A DNA stretch of 23,836 nt from Caldilineaceae bacterium (GCA_014879855.1 JACSRH010000253.1:1-23836), one strand, 5' to 3'; shown: positions 1-10,065, counted from the stretch's first letter. Notes: generated from the sequence alone by a model not told the origin. Translations and numbers: made by a program.

Positions 1-207
1 GTGCTCAACGCGCCGCAGGTAGCCATTCTGGGCGTCTGCGCCATCCAGCCCAAGCCGGTGCAGCGCGGCGAGAAGGTCAAATTCGTCCCGCACATCGGCC
101 TGTCGCTGACTATCAACCACCAGGTCGTGGACGGCGCGCCGGCCGCGCGTTTCCTACAAGCCTTGGGACAAGCGATTGCTGAGATCGACCTGCTGCTGGC
201 GGGGTGA
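1..207 (+). CDS. 2-oxoacid dehydrogenase E2 acyltransferase, C-terminal fragment
   Basis: This is the last 68 residues of a dihydrolipoamide acyltransferase (E2), the core subunit that moves the acyl group from lipoamide to CoA in pyruvate- or branched-chain-type 2-oxoacid dehydrogenase complexes. The frame is open from the left edge, so the true start lies outside the window; the GTG at position 1 is not evidence of a start. The fragment carries the E2 active-site signature HxxxDG as HQVVDG (His40, Asp44 of the fragment), preceded by the usual beta strand (LSLTINH) and followed by the short terminal helix AARFLQALG. The common Arg after the catalytic His is Gln here. The stop codon is 6 nt before the next gene. 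The E1 partner is encoded downstream (995-3463), which supports a shared complex. The substrate (pyruvate, branched-chain or acetoin) cannot be told from this fragment. Confidence 0.9.
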   Translation: MLNAPQVAILGVCAIQPKPVQRGEKVKFVPHIGLSLTINHQVVDGAPAARFLQALGQAIAEIDLLLAG

Positions 208-213
208 ATAGAA

Positions 214-846
214 ATGGAAGAAGTGAAGAAGTTTGCCGAGGCGGTTCAGCCTGATTGGGCGGTCATGGAGCCGGGGCTGACAGTGCGCAGCGAAGCCGAC
301 TACGATCGCGCAGTGGTAAGGCTGAACGAACTGCTCGACGAAGTGGGTGACGACACAATGCATCCGCTCTACGGGCTGCTCGACGCGCTGGGTGCGCTGG
401 TGCACGCCTACGAAGTGGAAAAGGCAATGAATCCAGCCATGATTGAGATCAGCACCGACCGCAGCCGGCTTGATGTTGGCTACATTCACCGCTACCTCAG
501 CGAGCAGAGCTACTGGGCCGTCGGGCGCAGCCGTGATGTGGTGGAGAAGTCGCTCGCCAACTCGCTCTGTTTTGGCGTCTACGCTGGCGCGCGGCAGGTC
601 GGCTTTGCGCGCGTCGTGACCGACTACGCCACCTTTGCCTGGCTGTGCGATCTCTTTATCGACGAAGCGTATCGGGGGCAGGGACTGGGCAAGCGGCTGA
701 TCGAGGCGGTGGTGGCGCACCCGGCGTTGCAAGGGCTGCGCAACTTCATCCTGGCGACGCGCGATGCGCACGAACTCTACCGTCGCTACGGCGGTTTTGA
801 GCCATTGGCCGCGCCTGCGAATTGGATGGCGCGGCCGCGTAAGTAG
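214..846 (+). CDS. GNAT N-acetyltransferase with HigA-like N-terminal segment
   Basis: This is a 210-residue protein in two parts. Residues about 76-205 form a GNAT acyltransferase domain. The acetyl-CoA pyrophosphate loop is visible as YRGQGLGKRL (153-162), after the strand WLCDLFIDEA and before the ATRDAHELYRRYGGF ending typical of the family. GNAT enzymes acetylate amines, antibiotics or proteins from acetyl-CoA; the substrate here is unknown. Residues about 21-70 (VRSEADYDRAVVRLNELLDE, then PLYGLLDALGALVHAYE) resemble the helical start of HigA-type antitoxins, but no helix-turn-helix follows. Met76 could be an internal start giving a plain GNAT of ordinary length. The ATG at 214 is 6 nt after the E2 stop, so translation is probably coupled. 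Placement between E2 and E1 genes is unusual. The GNAT call is firm; the HigA resemblance is from memory of the family. Confidence 0.85.
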   Translation: MEEVKKFAEAVQPDWAVMEPGLTVRSEADYDRAVVRLNELLDEVGDDTMHPLYGLLDALGALVHAYEVEKAMNPAMIEISTDRSRLDVGYIHRYLSEQSYWAVGRSRDVVEKSLANSLCFGVYAGARQVGFARVVTDYATFAWLCDLFIDEAYRGQGLGKRLIEAVVAHPALQGLRNFILATRDAHELYRRYGGFEPLAAPANWMARPRK

Positions 847-854
847 AAAGTTGT

Positions 855-958
855 TTTAACGCAAAGACGCAAAGGGGCAGAGACGCAAAGGGAGTCGAGG
901 ACGGAAGAACTTTTGTTTTCCCAATTGCGTCTTTGCGACTCGGCGCCTTTGCGTTAAA
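855..958. repeat. ACGCAAAG-type intergenic repeat with inverted ends
   Basis: The space between the GNAT and E1 genes is filled by short A/C/G-rich repeats. TTTAACGCAAAG (855-866) is repeated exactly in inverse orientation as CTTTGCGTTAAA (947-958). Further copies of ACGCAAAG occur at about 867-874 and 883-890, and inverse copies at 927-936. The two sides could fold back on each other over about 70 nt of loop. It does not look like coding sequence. I recall similar ACGCAAAGG arrays between genes in many environmental bacteria. Confidence 0.7.
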
Positions 959-994
959 TCTTGTTTTTAGAATGAAAGACGCAGGGAACGTTTG

Positions 995-3463
<2,469 letters not shown>

Positions 3464-3470
3464 CAGAAGT

Positions 3471-3521
3471 AGGGCAAAACAAGACGGGGAATCGAGCCGA
3501 TTCCCCGTCTTGTTTTGCCCT
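3471..3521. terminator. Bidirectional intrinsic terminator
   Basis: A perfect inverted repeat has arms 3471-3494 and 3498-3521 (24 bp) around the loop AGC. The GC-rich inner stem (GACGGGGAATCG) is flanked by AAAACAA on one side and TTGTTTT on the other, so each strand reads a stem followed by a T-rich tract. It begins 7 nt after the E1 stop codon and ends 11 nt before the stop codon of the convergent lipoprotein gene. It therefore fits termination of both transcripts. Confidence 0.88.
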
Positions 3522-3532
3522 GTCTATTCACT

Positions 3533-6500
3533 CTAGCTATCCACCGCCGGCGGCTCCACGGGCGGCATCGATCCACCACCGGGTGCTTCGGTTGGCGTTG
3601 GCTCCGGCGTCGCCGTATCAGGAGGCGTTGCCGTGTCAGAAGGCGTCGCCGTGGGCGGCTCTGGCGTCGGCGCGTCGGTCGGGGGAAGAGGCACAGCCGT
3701 GCCTGTCGCCGTCGGTGGGACGACAGTAGCTGTGGGTGATGGAATTTCATCGCCTGCCGATGCGACCTGTTGATAGCTGAAGGTTGTACTGGCTTCCACT
3801 GCGAAAGTGTCTGGCGCAACCAGAATCACCAGCCGCTGCGTGGCGATGGTTGCCCCGTTGGGCCAGGTCGCTGGCATGACGAACACCATGACATAAGCGC
3901 CGGCGCCGTCGGTTGTCGCTGAGGCAAAGCGCGCGTAGCTGCCGCCACTGCCTGCGCCGCCATCCAGTCGCGCCAGGTGGGCGTAGAGCACTGTGTTGGG
4001 CGGGAAGCCACCACCGCTGACCGTAACCGTGGTCCCGGCCGTGCCTGAACCAGGGCTGACCTGGGCGTAGGGATTCAGCGGCGGCGGCGCGACAGGCGGC
4101 GTGCTTGTCGGCAGCGGGGTTGGGGTTGGCGTGGCTGTCGGCCCAGCGACAAGATAGGCGAAAACGCTGCTGACCGAGACGCTGAAATCTGGCGTTGCCG
4201 CGGTCACGACAATGCGATCCTGTGTGATCTGTCCACCGTCGGGCCAGACGCCCGGCATGGTGAACGTAAGTGAATAGCGCCCACTGCCGTCGGTTACGCC
4301 GGCCACGTACTGTTGGAGCGCGCCCGCGCCTGGCGCGGCATCGAGCGGCGCCAGATAGACGGCCACCGCCGTGTTTGCGGGGAAGCCCGCGCCGGCAGCC
4401 GTGACGCGCGTGCTCGCGCCGCCCGACGTTGGCGACAGGCTGATCGATGGATTCGGCGGTGTTACGAAGAAGTCAAAGGTCGCGCTGTTCTGCACCGCGA
4501 AGTCACTGGTCGCGGCCAGCACCACCAGCTTGCCCGTAGCGATCCTGCTGCCATCGGGCCAGGTCGCCGGCAGCGTAAACAACGTGCTGAAATTGCCGTT
4601 GGCATCGCTGCTGGTCGTTATAACAGGCGCGGCGTCGGCTTCACTGGCGCGCACTACGCCGCCCAGATAGATATTGATCGCCCGGCTGGCAGGATAGCCG
4701 CCGCCGCGCACGGTGACCTGTGTTCCCGGCCCGCCCGATTCTGGATTGATCTCCACATACGGGTTCGGCGCTACGGTGGGACGCGGCGCCCGAACATCGA
4801 AATCGGCCGCAGCCGTAACCCTCAGATCACTGGTGGCGACCAGCAGCGTCAGCTTGCCTGGCTGGATAGGCGCGCCGTCAGACCACGCCGCGGGCAAGGT
4901 GAAGCTCAGGCTGCCGGCGCCGAAACGATCGCTGACGCCGCTGGCATAGATGGGATTGGCTGCCGCGTCCGCCGCACGCGCATACGCGCCCAGATAGAGA
5001 TTGACCCCTGTGTTGGCGGGGAAGCCGCCAAAGCTCACGGTAATCTGCGCGCCAGTGGGGCCAGACGATGGATTGGCGTCAGCATACGGATTGCGGGCAG
5101 ACGGTGTGGGCGTCGGCGTTCTGGTAGGCGTCGGTGTGGCATGGATACGCTCCCACCAGAAATGGACGAAGGCCGGCCCGGTGTGCTGATAATACTCGAC
5201 CACCACATGATGGTTGCCGCTCAGATAACGGTCGGCCGTGAAGGTCGTATTGCCGCCCATATCCCGCCATTCGTTGATGATGCGATTGCCGTCTACAAAA
5301 ACCCGGCTGCCGTCGTCCGAGCGGATATGGAAGCGATAATCGCCAGAGGAGAAGTCTATGGTCCGCGCCCAGCGCACTGAATAATTCTCCGTGCCGAGAC
5401 CGGGCGCCGGCGAGACCCAACTCCAGTTAACATCAATGTCGCGGTCGTTGCGCACATGGACGGGATTGCCCGTCAGATCGCGATTGTTGAAGTACTCGCC
5501 GCGCCACTCTGGGAAACCAGGCGACGGGGTCGGGCCGGTAAGCTCCCACCAGAACGACATAGTGGCGGGTTGGCGACGTTGGCCGTAATCTACAAAGAAG
5601 GTGTGCGAGCCTTGGCTCAGCCAGACATCAGTGCTGTACGCGCCGTTGACGCCGCTCCATTGGTCGAGCACGAGCCGATTATCGACCCAGAGCCGCACAC
5701 CGCCGTCGCTTTGCCCGTACAGGCGGTAGGTTCCCTCGGAGAAGTAGAGCGTGCGGAACCAGCGCACGGAAAAGCCTGTGCTGGGCAGGCCTGGCGCCGG
5801 GGCAGTGTAGCCCCAGTTAAAGTTGATCGCGGCGTCTTCCCGCACGACTCTGGGCGTTCCCTGTAGCGAAGGATTGGCGTAATACTCGCCTTGCCAGCCC
5901 AGGCCGGGGCCAGCGGTGGGGAAAGGCGTCGCCGTGGCTGTTGGCCGATAGACAGGAGTCGGCGGCGCAGGAACCACCGGCGGTGACCCGATGTAGTTGG
6001 TATAGGCGCGCGCCACCCACCCTACTGTGCGATCTGACAGCTGGCCGTAAAGCCACAAGCTCGATGTGTCTTGACCCAGCACTGTGATCTGCGTCCCGCG
6101 TACGAGTGAGCGAATAATTGAGTAGACCGTGCCCGGCCCACTGCGCATATTCAGCCCACGACTCGAGACCGTCGCGACCCCGTAGCCGGCGCTTGTCGAT
6201 GAGCTGGTGGGAGGGGGCGTCAGCGTTGGCGGCATCGTCGCCGGCATTGTCGGCGTTGTCGGCGTTGTCGGCGTAAGCGCAAGGGTAGCGGTCGGCGCGG
6301 GTGTTTCATCCCCCGTGAGCAGGCCAAAGGGCACGGCTGCCGATTGCCCGCTCTGGAGCGAATAGGCGACGAGCTGAAGATCGACCACCTCCTGCCAGAA
6401 GAAGTCGAGCGGCGTCACGAACGCCAGGTAGAAGCGGCCTTCGGCGTCAGCCGCGCCCGTTGCCAGCGTCGCCTGAACCGCCTCTTCATCCCGTAGACCT

Positions 6501-6781
6501 TCCAGGTTGATGAAAATTACTTCTTCCGGTTGCCAACCTGCGCCGGAGACAGAAACTGTCTCTCCCGAAGCAGCGGCAATCGGCGCAATGGCGATGATCG
6601 GCCCCTGATCGGTGGGGAGGGGGGCCTGGCGCAACGGCCCGGCCAGGATCGGCTGCATGGTGCACCCGCTAAGCGCCCCCGTCAGGAGCAGCAGCCCTAA
6701 CAGAAGCCACACCCGCGGGCGCGGTGAAGCACTGGTCATCTTGAAAAGACCAGACAAAGGAGTAAGGTGTGCGCTGTTCAT
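3533..6781 (-). CDS. Multidomain surface lipoprotein: SH3b, two PA14, Ig-like repeats
   Basis: This is a 1082-residue predicted exported lipoprotein. A hydrophobic signal segment (24-37) ends in the lipobox LSGC (Cys40). An Ig-like domain follows (about 60-155), then a Thr/Pro linker (160-197) and an SH3b domain (about 203-263, LNMRSGPGTVYSIIRSL). Two PA14 domains come next (about 296-415 and 425-545, starts WQGEYY and WRGEYF). The sugar-site Asp pair is present as SDDGS (488-492) in the second and is SDGGV in the first. Four Ig/IPT-like repeats (about 564-665, 673-773, 777-877, 903-1004) each begin NPxxxxxPxSG and contain a PxxWxDG/NG turn. A Thr/Pro tail ends the chain. The ATG at 6781 has GGTGAG 3 nt upstream; Met15 is an alternative start. 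SH3b and PA14 suggest wall or glycan contact. No catalytic domain was seen, so an adhesin or structural role is inferred. Confidence 0.85.
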   Translation of the reverse strand: MNSAHLTPLSGLFKMTSASPRPRVWLLLGLLLLTGALSGCTMQPILAGPLRQAPLPTDQGPIIAIAPIAAASGETVSVSGAGWQPEEVIFINLEGLRDEEAVQATLATGAADAEGRFYLAFVTPLDFFWQEVVDLQLVAYSLQSGQSAAVPFGLLTGDETPAPTATLALTPTTPTTPTMPATMPPTLTPPPTSSSTSAGYGVATVSSRGLNMRSGPGTVYSIIRSLVRGTQITVLGQDTSSLWLYGQLSDRTVGWVARAYTNYIGSPPVVPAPPTPVYRPTATATPFPTAGPGLGWQGEYYANPSLQGTPRVVREDAAINFNWGYTAPAPGLPSTGFSVRWFRTLYFSEGTYRLYGQSDGGVRLWVDNRLVLDQWSGVNGAYSTDVWLSQGSHTFFVDYGQRRQPATMSFWWELTGPTPSPGFPEWRGEYFNNRDLTGNPVHVRNDRDIDVNWSWVSPAPGLGTENYSVRWARTIDFSSGDYRFHIRSDDGSRVFVDGNRIINEWRDMGGNTTFTADRYLSGNHHVVVEYYQHTGPAFVHFWWERIHATPTPTRTPTPTPSARNPYADANPSSGPTGAQITVSFGGFPANTGVNLYLGAYARAADAAANPIYASGVSDRFGAGSLSFTLPAAWSDGAPIQPGKLTLLVATSDLRVTAAADFDVRAPRPTVAPNPYVEINPESGGPGTQVTVRGGGYPASRAINIYLGGVVRASEADAAPVITTSSDANGNFSTLFTLPATWPDGSRIATGKLVVLAATSDFAVQNSATFDFFVTPPNPSISLSPTSGGASTRVTAAGAGFPANTAVAVYLAPLDAAPGAGALQQYVAGVTDGSGRYSLTFTMPGVWPDGGQITQDRIVVTAATPDFSVSVSSVFAYLVAGPTATPTPTPLPTSTPPVAPPPLNPYAQVSPGSGTAGTTVTVSGGGFPPNTVLYAHLARLDGGAGSGGSYARFASATTDGAGAYVMVFVMPATWPNGATIATQRLVILVAPDTFAVEASTTFSYQQVASAGDEIPSPTATVVPPTATGTAVPLPPTDAPTPEPPTATPSDTATPPDTATPEPTPTEAPGGGSMPPVEPPAVDS
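3606..3659. repeat. 18-bp tandem repeat in lipoprotein tail
   Basis: Three consecutive 18-bp units (3606-3623, 3624-3641, 3642-3659) start GGCGTCGCCGT, GGCGTTGCCGT and GGCGTCGCCGT. They encode part of the Thr/Pro/Asp-rich C-terminal tail. The unit is a multiple of three, so copy-number change would keep the frame. Confidence 0.7.
6244..6270. repeat. 9-bp tandem repeat in lipoprotein linker
   Basis: Three 9-bp units, GCATTGTCG, GCGTTGTCG and GCGTTGTCG, lie in the DNA for the Thr/Pro linker before the SH3b domain and encode repeated Thr-Pro-Thr triplets. The repeat is in frame. Confidence 0.7.
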
Positions 6782-6893
6782 AGTCTCACCGTTCTTTGAA
6801 AGATGGCAAACGCTGTCAATGAGAAGACGCCGCGTTGAAGAGCTTGGTTCCCATCTTACCACATTGCTGGCTGTTGTTTGATGAAGGGAGCGC

Positions 6894-7463
6894 CTAGCGG
6901 TAGAAGTCGATCCAGCGCAGCGACAAACTGGGGTGGCGTGCATCGAGGAATGTGGCCGGTAAGGTGACGTCGATAGGCCCCGCCCGCAGTGGGATGGTTC
7001 CCGGTGCATCCTCTGTGGCAACCAACGTCACTGCCGCCCAAAGAGGATCGTTTTCGTCTAGCAAGCGTGCGCCGTCTCCTAGATCATCCGAGGCTGTCAG
7101 CGACTGTGAGACGAGATGTGGCGGCTGGCTGGAGATTCCTACTTCTAGCTGCACATCGCCATTGTCGAGGAGCGCGTGTTCCAGCCCTGTCAGGTAAAAA
7201 CGCAGTTGGATGGGGCCGGCAGCCTGCGCAGGCGTAAATTGCACCCGTGCGCTGCCGATGCCGCGTGGACTGGTAATGTCCACGCGCGTGGCGTCGGCTT
7301 GCGTATGTACGGTCACGGTGTCGTCAGCATGGGCGACTTCGATCACAGCGGCGTCCTGTGGTTGATGATGCGCGGCGGGCGCCGGTGTGACGGGCCGGCA
7401 CGCGGCCAGCAAAAGCAGCGCACTCACCAGCAAGAACCTGGAGGGAAGCAGATGATGGCGCAA
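6894..7463 (-). CDS. Small predicted lipoprotein of unknown function
   Basis: This 189-residue protein has a clear signal peptide (LLPSRFLLVSALLLLAAC) with a LAAC lipobox, so Cys22 should be lipidated and the protein anchored on the outer face of the cytoplasmic membrane. The mature part is short, polar and beta-strand rich, with no cysteines or recognised motif. I do not recognise the family. The start is TTG at 7461-7463. It is supported by GGGGGTGA just upstream, which overlaps the stop codon of the acylphosphatase gene. The two genes are 3 nt apart and very probably cotranscribed. A gap of 112 nt separates it from the next lipoprotein gene; I saw no clear terminator or promoter in that gap. 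Confidence 0.75.
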   Translation of the reverse strand: MRHHLLPSRFLLVSALLLLAACRPVTPAPAAHHQPQDAAVIEVAHADDTVTVHTQADATRVDITSPRGIGSARVQFTPAQAAGPIQLRFYLTGLEHALLDNGDVQLEVGISSQPPHLVSQSLTASDDLGDGARLLDENDPLWAAVTLVATEDAPGTIPLRAGPIDVTLPATFLDARHPSLSLRWIDFYR

Positions 7464-7466
7464 GAT

Positions 7467-7742
7467 TCACCCCCGAATCGCAAAATTGCTGAACTCGCCG
7501 GTGGCGTCCAGCCACATCAGATCGACGAAGTCAACGTGCGCGGCGGGCGGCCCTGTGCGGAGCCAATCAGCCAGTGCGGCCAAATCGCGTTCCACGCCTT
7601 CCGCTACCACGCGCACGCTGCCATCAGGACGGTTGATCACCCACCCGGTGAGATGTAATTGTTTGGCCCGGTTATTCGTATAGTAACGAAAAGAAACATT
7701 TTGCACGCGCCCGTACACCGTTGCTTCGATGCGTTTGTTCAA
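7467..7742 (-). CDS. acyP: Acylphosphatase
   Basis: This 91-residue protein matches the normal acylphosphatase length. It hydrolyses acyl phosphates such as acetyl phosphate and carbamoyl phosphate in the cytoplasm. The family signature is plain: VYGRVQNVSFRYY (9-21) with the phosphate-binding Arg19, and GWVINRPDGSVRVVAEG (33-49) with the catalytic Asn37. The usual Gly after VQ is Asn15 here. The start is TTG (7740-7742), chosen because GAGGTG lies 4 nt upstream and no ATG lies nearby in frame. The gene sits 28 nt after the Gfo/Idh/MocA gene and 3 nt before the small lipoprotein gene, so it may ride on the sugar operon transcript; a metabolic link is not evident. Confidence 0.95.
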   Translation of the reverse strand: MNKRIEATVYGRVQNVSFRYYTNNRAKQLHLTGWVINRPDGSVRVVAEGVERDLAALADWLRTGPPAAHVDFVDLMWLDATGEFSNFAIRG

Positions 7743-7746
7743 ATTT

Positions 7747-7752
7747 CACCTC
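7747..7752 (-). promoter_or_regulatory. Ribosome binding site fixing the TTG start of acyP
   Basis: GAGGTG on the - strand stands 4 nt before the TTG at 7742-7740. This is the reason for choosing TTG rather than a later codon, since the conserved first strand (IEATVYGRVQ) begins only five codons in. Confidence 0.7.
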
Positions 7753-7770
7753 GTGCGCTGCGCGTCGAAT

Positions 7771-8874
7771 TCATGATAGCTCCAGAGGCGCGGCTGAACC
7801 CAGCGGAGGTAATCGATAACGACCGAGGACTTCGTCGATCCTGACAGGGCAGCCGGTCAGGGTTGATTCCTCCATCGCCTGCAGGAGGGCCACAGTGATC
7901 ATGCCTTCGCTGGCGTCCGGCTTGGGCGTCTCGCCGCGCGCCAGACAGTGCGCAAAGTATTCGATATAATTTTGATACTCGCCGGCGTGATGGCTGACGC
8001 CGCCAAACCGAAAGTAATAGGCCCGTTTTGCTTCAAACGATTCGATGACCGCTTGCTCGCCGATCTTCCAGGCATAGCGCAGGTCATGATAATCGGCCTG
8101 ACTGGCGCCCAGGTCGCAGCGCAGGATGCAGGTCATGGGGCTGTCGCGCTCGCTGGGCACAATCGGGCAAGAGTAGACGCCGCTGACGCGCGCGATTTTG
8201 CCGCTGGCAGCCTTGAGCACAAAGTGGTATGTGTCGGGGTTGACCAGACCACCGGCGCGGCCGTTTTCGCTCAGATAGGAGTAGCCCATGACTTCGACGA
8301 TGTTGGGCAGGTACCAACGGATCAGATCAGCCGGATGGCTGAGGCCGCCGTAGAGCCACTTGAAGGTGGATTGCTTTGCCCACGGTTTATCCAGGAACCA
8401 GCGGTGATCGGCGCTGTAGCTGGCCTCGATCGTGACAAGTTCACCCAGCGCGTGGCTCTCGTAATGCTGGCGCTGGCGAAGGAAGGGCGCAAAGAAGCGC
8501 GTGCTCTGGCCGACCATGACCTGCTTTCCGCTGCGCTGTTGCGTCGCCAGGATCTCTGTGGCGCGATTGAGATCGTCAATGAACGGTTTGGTGCAGATGA
8601 CGTGTTTGCCGGCATCCAGCGCCCGCAGGATGTGGTCTGCGTGCAGATGGTCGGGGGTGTAGATGCCGACGACATCAATGGTTGCATCGGCAAGCATCGC
8701 GTCGTAGTCAGTGGTAAATCGGTCCAACCCAAATTCCGCGCAACGTTCCCTGGCAAGCGCCTCGTTTGTGTCGCACAGACAGACGACATTCCACAATGTG
8801 CTGTGAACGCCTGCCGAGATGATGCTGCGGCCCTCGCCAAGCCCCAAAACACCCAATCCGAGCGGTTTTGTCAT
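7771..8874 (-). CDS. Gfo/Idh/MocA-family sugar oxidoreductase
   Basis: This is a 367-residue NAD(P)-dependent oxidoreductase of the Gfo/Idh/MocA family, whose members oxidise or reduce sugars and cyclitols at one carbon. The Rossmann start GVLGLGEG (8-15) binds the nucleotide, and VVGIYTPDHLHADHILRALD (68-87) is the conserved second part. The catalytic Lys-Pro is CTKPF (94-98), with Thr before Lys instead of the common Glu. GGLSHPADLIRW (176-187) carries the substrate-site His180 and Asp183. The gene lies 78 nt downstream of the lacI-type gene and is probably the last catabolic gene of the sugar operon, acting on the sugar released by the GH31 enzyme or taken up by the ABC transporter. The exact substrate is unknown. 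ATG start at 8874 with a weak AGGT upstream. Confidence 0.92.
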   Translation of the reverse strand: MTKPLGLGVLGLGEGRSIISAGVHSTLWNVVCLCDTNEALARERCAEFGLDRFTTDYDAMLADATIDVVGIYTPDHLHADHILRALDAGKHVICTKPFIDDLNRATEILATQQRSGKQVMVGQSTRFFAPFLRQRQHYESHALGELVTIEASYSADHRWFLDKPWAKQSTFKWLYGGLSHPADLIRWYLPNIVEVMGYSYLSENGRAGGLVNPDTYHFVLKAASGKIARVSGVYSCPIVPSERDSPMTCILRCDLGASQADYHDLRYAWKIGEQAVIESFEAKRAYYFRFGGVSHHAGEYQNYIEYFAHCLARGETPKPDASEGMITVALLQAMEESTLTGCPVRIDEVLGRYRLPPLGSAAPLELS

Positions 8875-8927
8875 CGATTTGCTACCTGTTCAGCCAGAAA
8901 AAGCACGCTCCTACTCCCCCCATTCCA

Positions 8928-8955
8928 CTAAGATTCATCAAGCTAAGATTCATCA
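8928..8955. repeat. 13-bp direct repeat at the lacI-type stop codon
   Basis: CTAAGATTCATCA occurs at 8928-8940 and again at 8943-8955, a 15-bp period. The second copy contains the stop codon of the repressor gene (TGA on the - strand, 8953-8955). It looks like a small local duplication. No T-run or hairpin was seen with it. Confidence 0.7.
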
Positions 8956-9987
8956 GGCATGGGTTTGCGCGCCTATGGTCGTGCGCACCGGGCCAGTGCT
9001 GCCGCGCACACAAAGCTTCGGACGCACCAGGATTTGCTGCGGGCTGGCTTCGGCGTCGTTGAGGCGCGCAATCAACAAATCGGCCGCGGTGAAGCCTAGC
9101 TCGCGTGAAGAAAAGCTGAGCGCAGTCAGCGGCGGCGTCACCACTTCGGCAAACGACTCGTCGAGCAACCCCACCATCGAGATGTCTTCGGGTATGCGCA
9201 GTCCTTGTGCGGTGATGGCTTTCAGCATACCCGGCACGCTGGCATCCTGCGGCGTCACAAGTGCGGTGATATGCGGGTGTTGGTCAAGCAATTTACTCGT
9301 GGCCGCCGCGACGCTTTCTGTGGTCAGGTCCGCGCTGCAAGTATAGCTTGGCAGGCTGTGCTGCCGGCAAGCCGTTTCGTATCCGTGGCGCGCCCACGCT
9401 GTAAAGCCATATTCCTTTTCCTGTGTAATGCGCCCCAGCGTAATGAAGCCGATATGCCGGTGTCCCAGTCCGACCAAATGCGTGACCGCGTCGATCACGC
9501 CTGCGCTGATGTCGGAGTCAACATAACTTAAACCATGGGTGTTGGCGCAGCGGCCGATCATGACGAAGTTGGTCGTATGTTGGCGCAGCAGTTCCACGCG
9601 CCAGTCGTTGACCAGGATTTCCACCAGAATGATGCCGTCGGCCTGCCCGCTGCGGAAGATGCCGAGCAAGTCATTTTCGTTCAGCGCGCCGACGATCAAG
9701 TTGAGCGTGAAACCAAATTGCTCGCAACGCAGCGCGGCGTTGGTAATGATGCCCTGCGAAAGCGGGTTGAAATCCTGTGGGAAGTGGAGCGCAATGAAGC
9801 GGCTCTTGCCAGAGCGCAACTGCTGCCAGGCCAGATGCGGCGCAAAACGCTCCTCCTCGATTATTTGCAGAACGCGTTGGCGCGTATCCTCAGCAACATC
9901 GGGTTTGTTGTTCAGGATGCGCGAAACTGTGGAGACGGACACACCCGCCGTCTTGGCAATATCGACAATCGTGGTCTTTTTGATCAC
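8953..9987 (-). CDS. LacI/GalR-family transcriptional repressor
   Basis: This is a 344-residue regulator. The N-terminal helix-turn-helix is clear (TTIVDIAKTAGVSVSTVSRI, 5-24). The hinge helix follows (AWQQLRSGK, about 52-60) with the Leu that wedges into the minor groove, and then a periplasmic-binding-like sugar-sensing domain ending near TALSFSSRELGFTAADLL. I place the start at GTG 9987 because GAAGGA sits 5 nt upstream; an ATG ten codons earlier (10017) lacks such a site. The gene is sixth in the sugar operon, 78 nt after the GH31 gene. It likely represses the operon head, where two palindromes cover the predicted start (16933-16958), until a sugar binds. The effector is unknown. Confidence 0.93.
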   Translation of the reverse strand: MIKKTTIVDIAKTAGVSVSTVSRILNNKPDVAEDTRQRVLQIIEEERFAPHLAWQQLRSGKSRFIALHFPQDFNPLSQGIITNAALRCEQFGFTLNLIVGALNENDLLGIFRSGQADGIILVEILVNDWRVELLRQHTTNFVMIGRCANTHGLSYVDSDISAGVIDAVTHLVGLGHRHIGFITLGRITQEKEYGFTAWARHGYETACRQHSLPSYTCSADLTTESVAAATSKLLDQHPHITALVTPQDASVPGMLKAITAQGLRIPEDISMVGLLDESFAEVVTPPLTALSFSSRELGFTAADLLIARLNDAEASPQQILVRPKLCVRGSTGPVRTTIGAQTHA

Positions 9988-9992
9988 AATCT

Positions 9993-9998
9993 TCCTTC
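9993..9998 (-). promoter_or_regulatory. Ribosome binding site deciding the GTG start of the repressor
   Basis: GAAGGA on the - strand is 5 nt before GTG (9987-9985). It argues for the shorter protein, whose first residues (MIKKTTIVDIA) match the usual LacI-family beginning. Confidence 0.65.
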
Positions 9999-10065
9999 TT
10001 GTGCAAGCGTATGACATTTTGCGGGGAGCGCCCGCACCACCCTGGCGCTTGCTGCATCCTCCACA

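Noticed and set aside
4313..5380. 355-codon + strand frame opposite the large lipoprotein
   Set aside because: Arg/Ala/Gly-rich translation without motifs, while the - strand shows signal peptide and recognisable domains.
7948..8931. 327-codon + strand frame opposite the Gfo/Idh/MocA gene
   Set aside because: Mirror of a conserved oxidoreductase; no recognisable motif or ribosome site.
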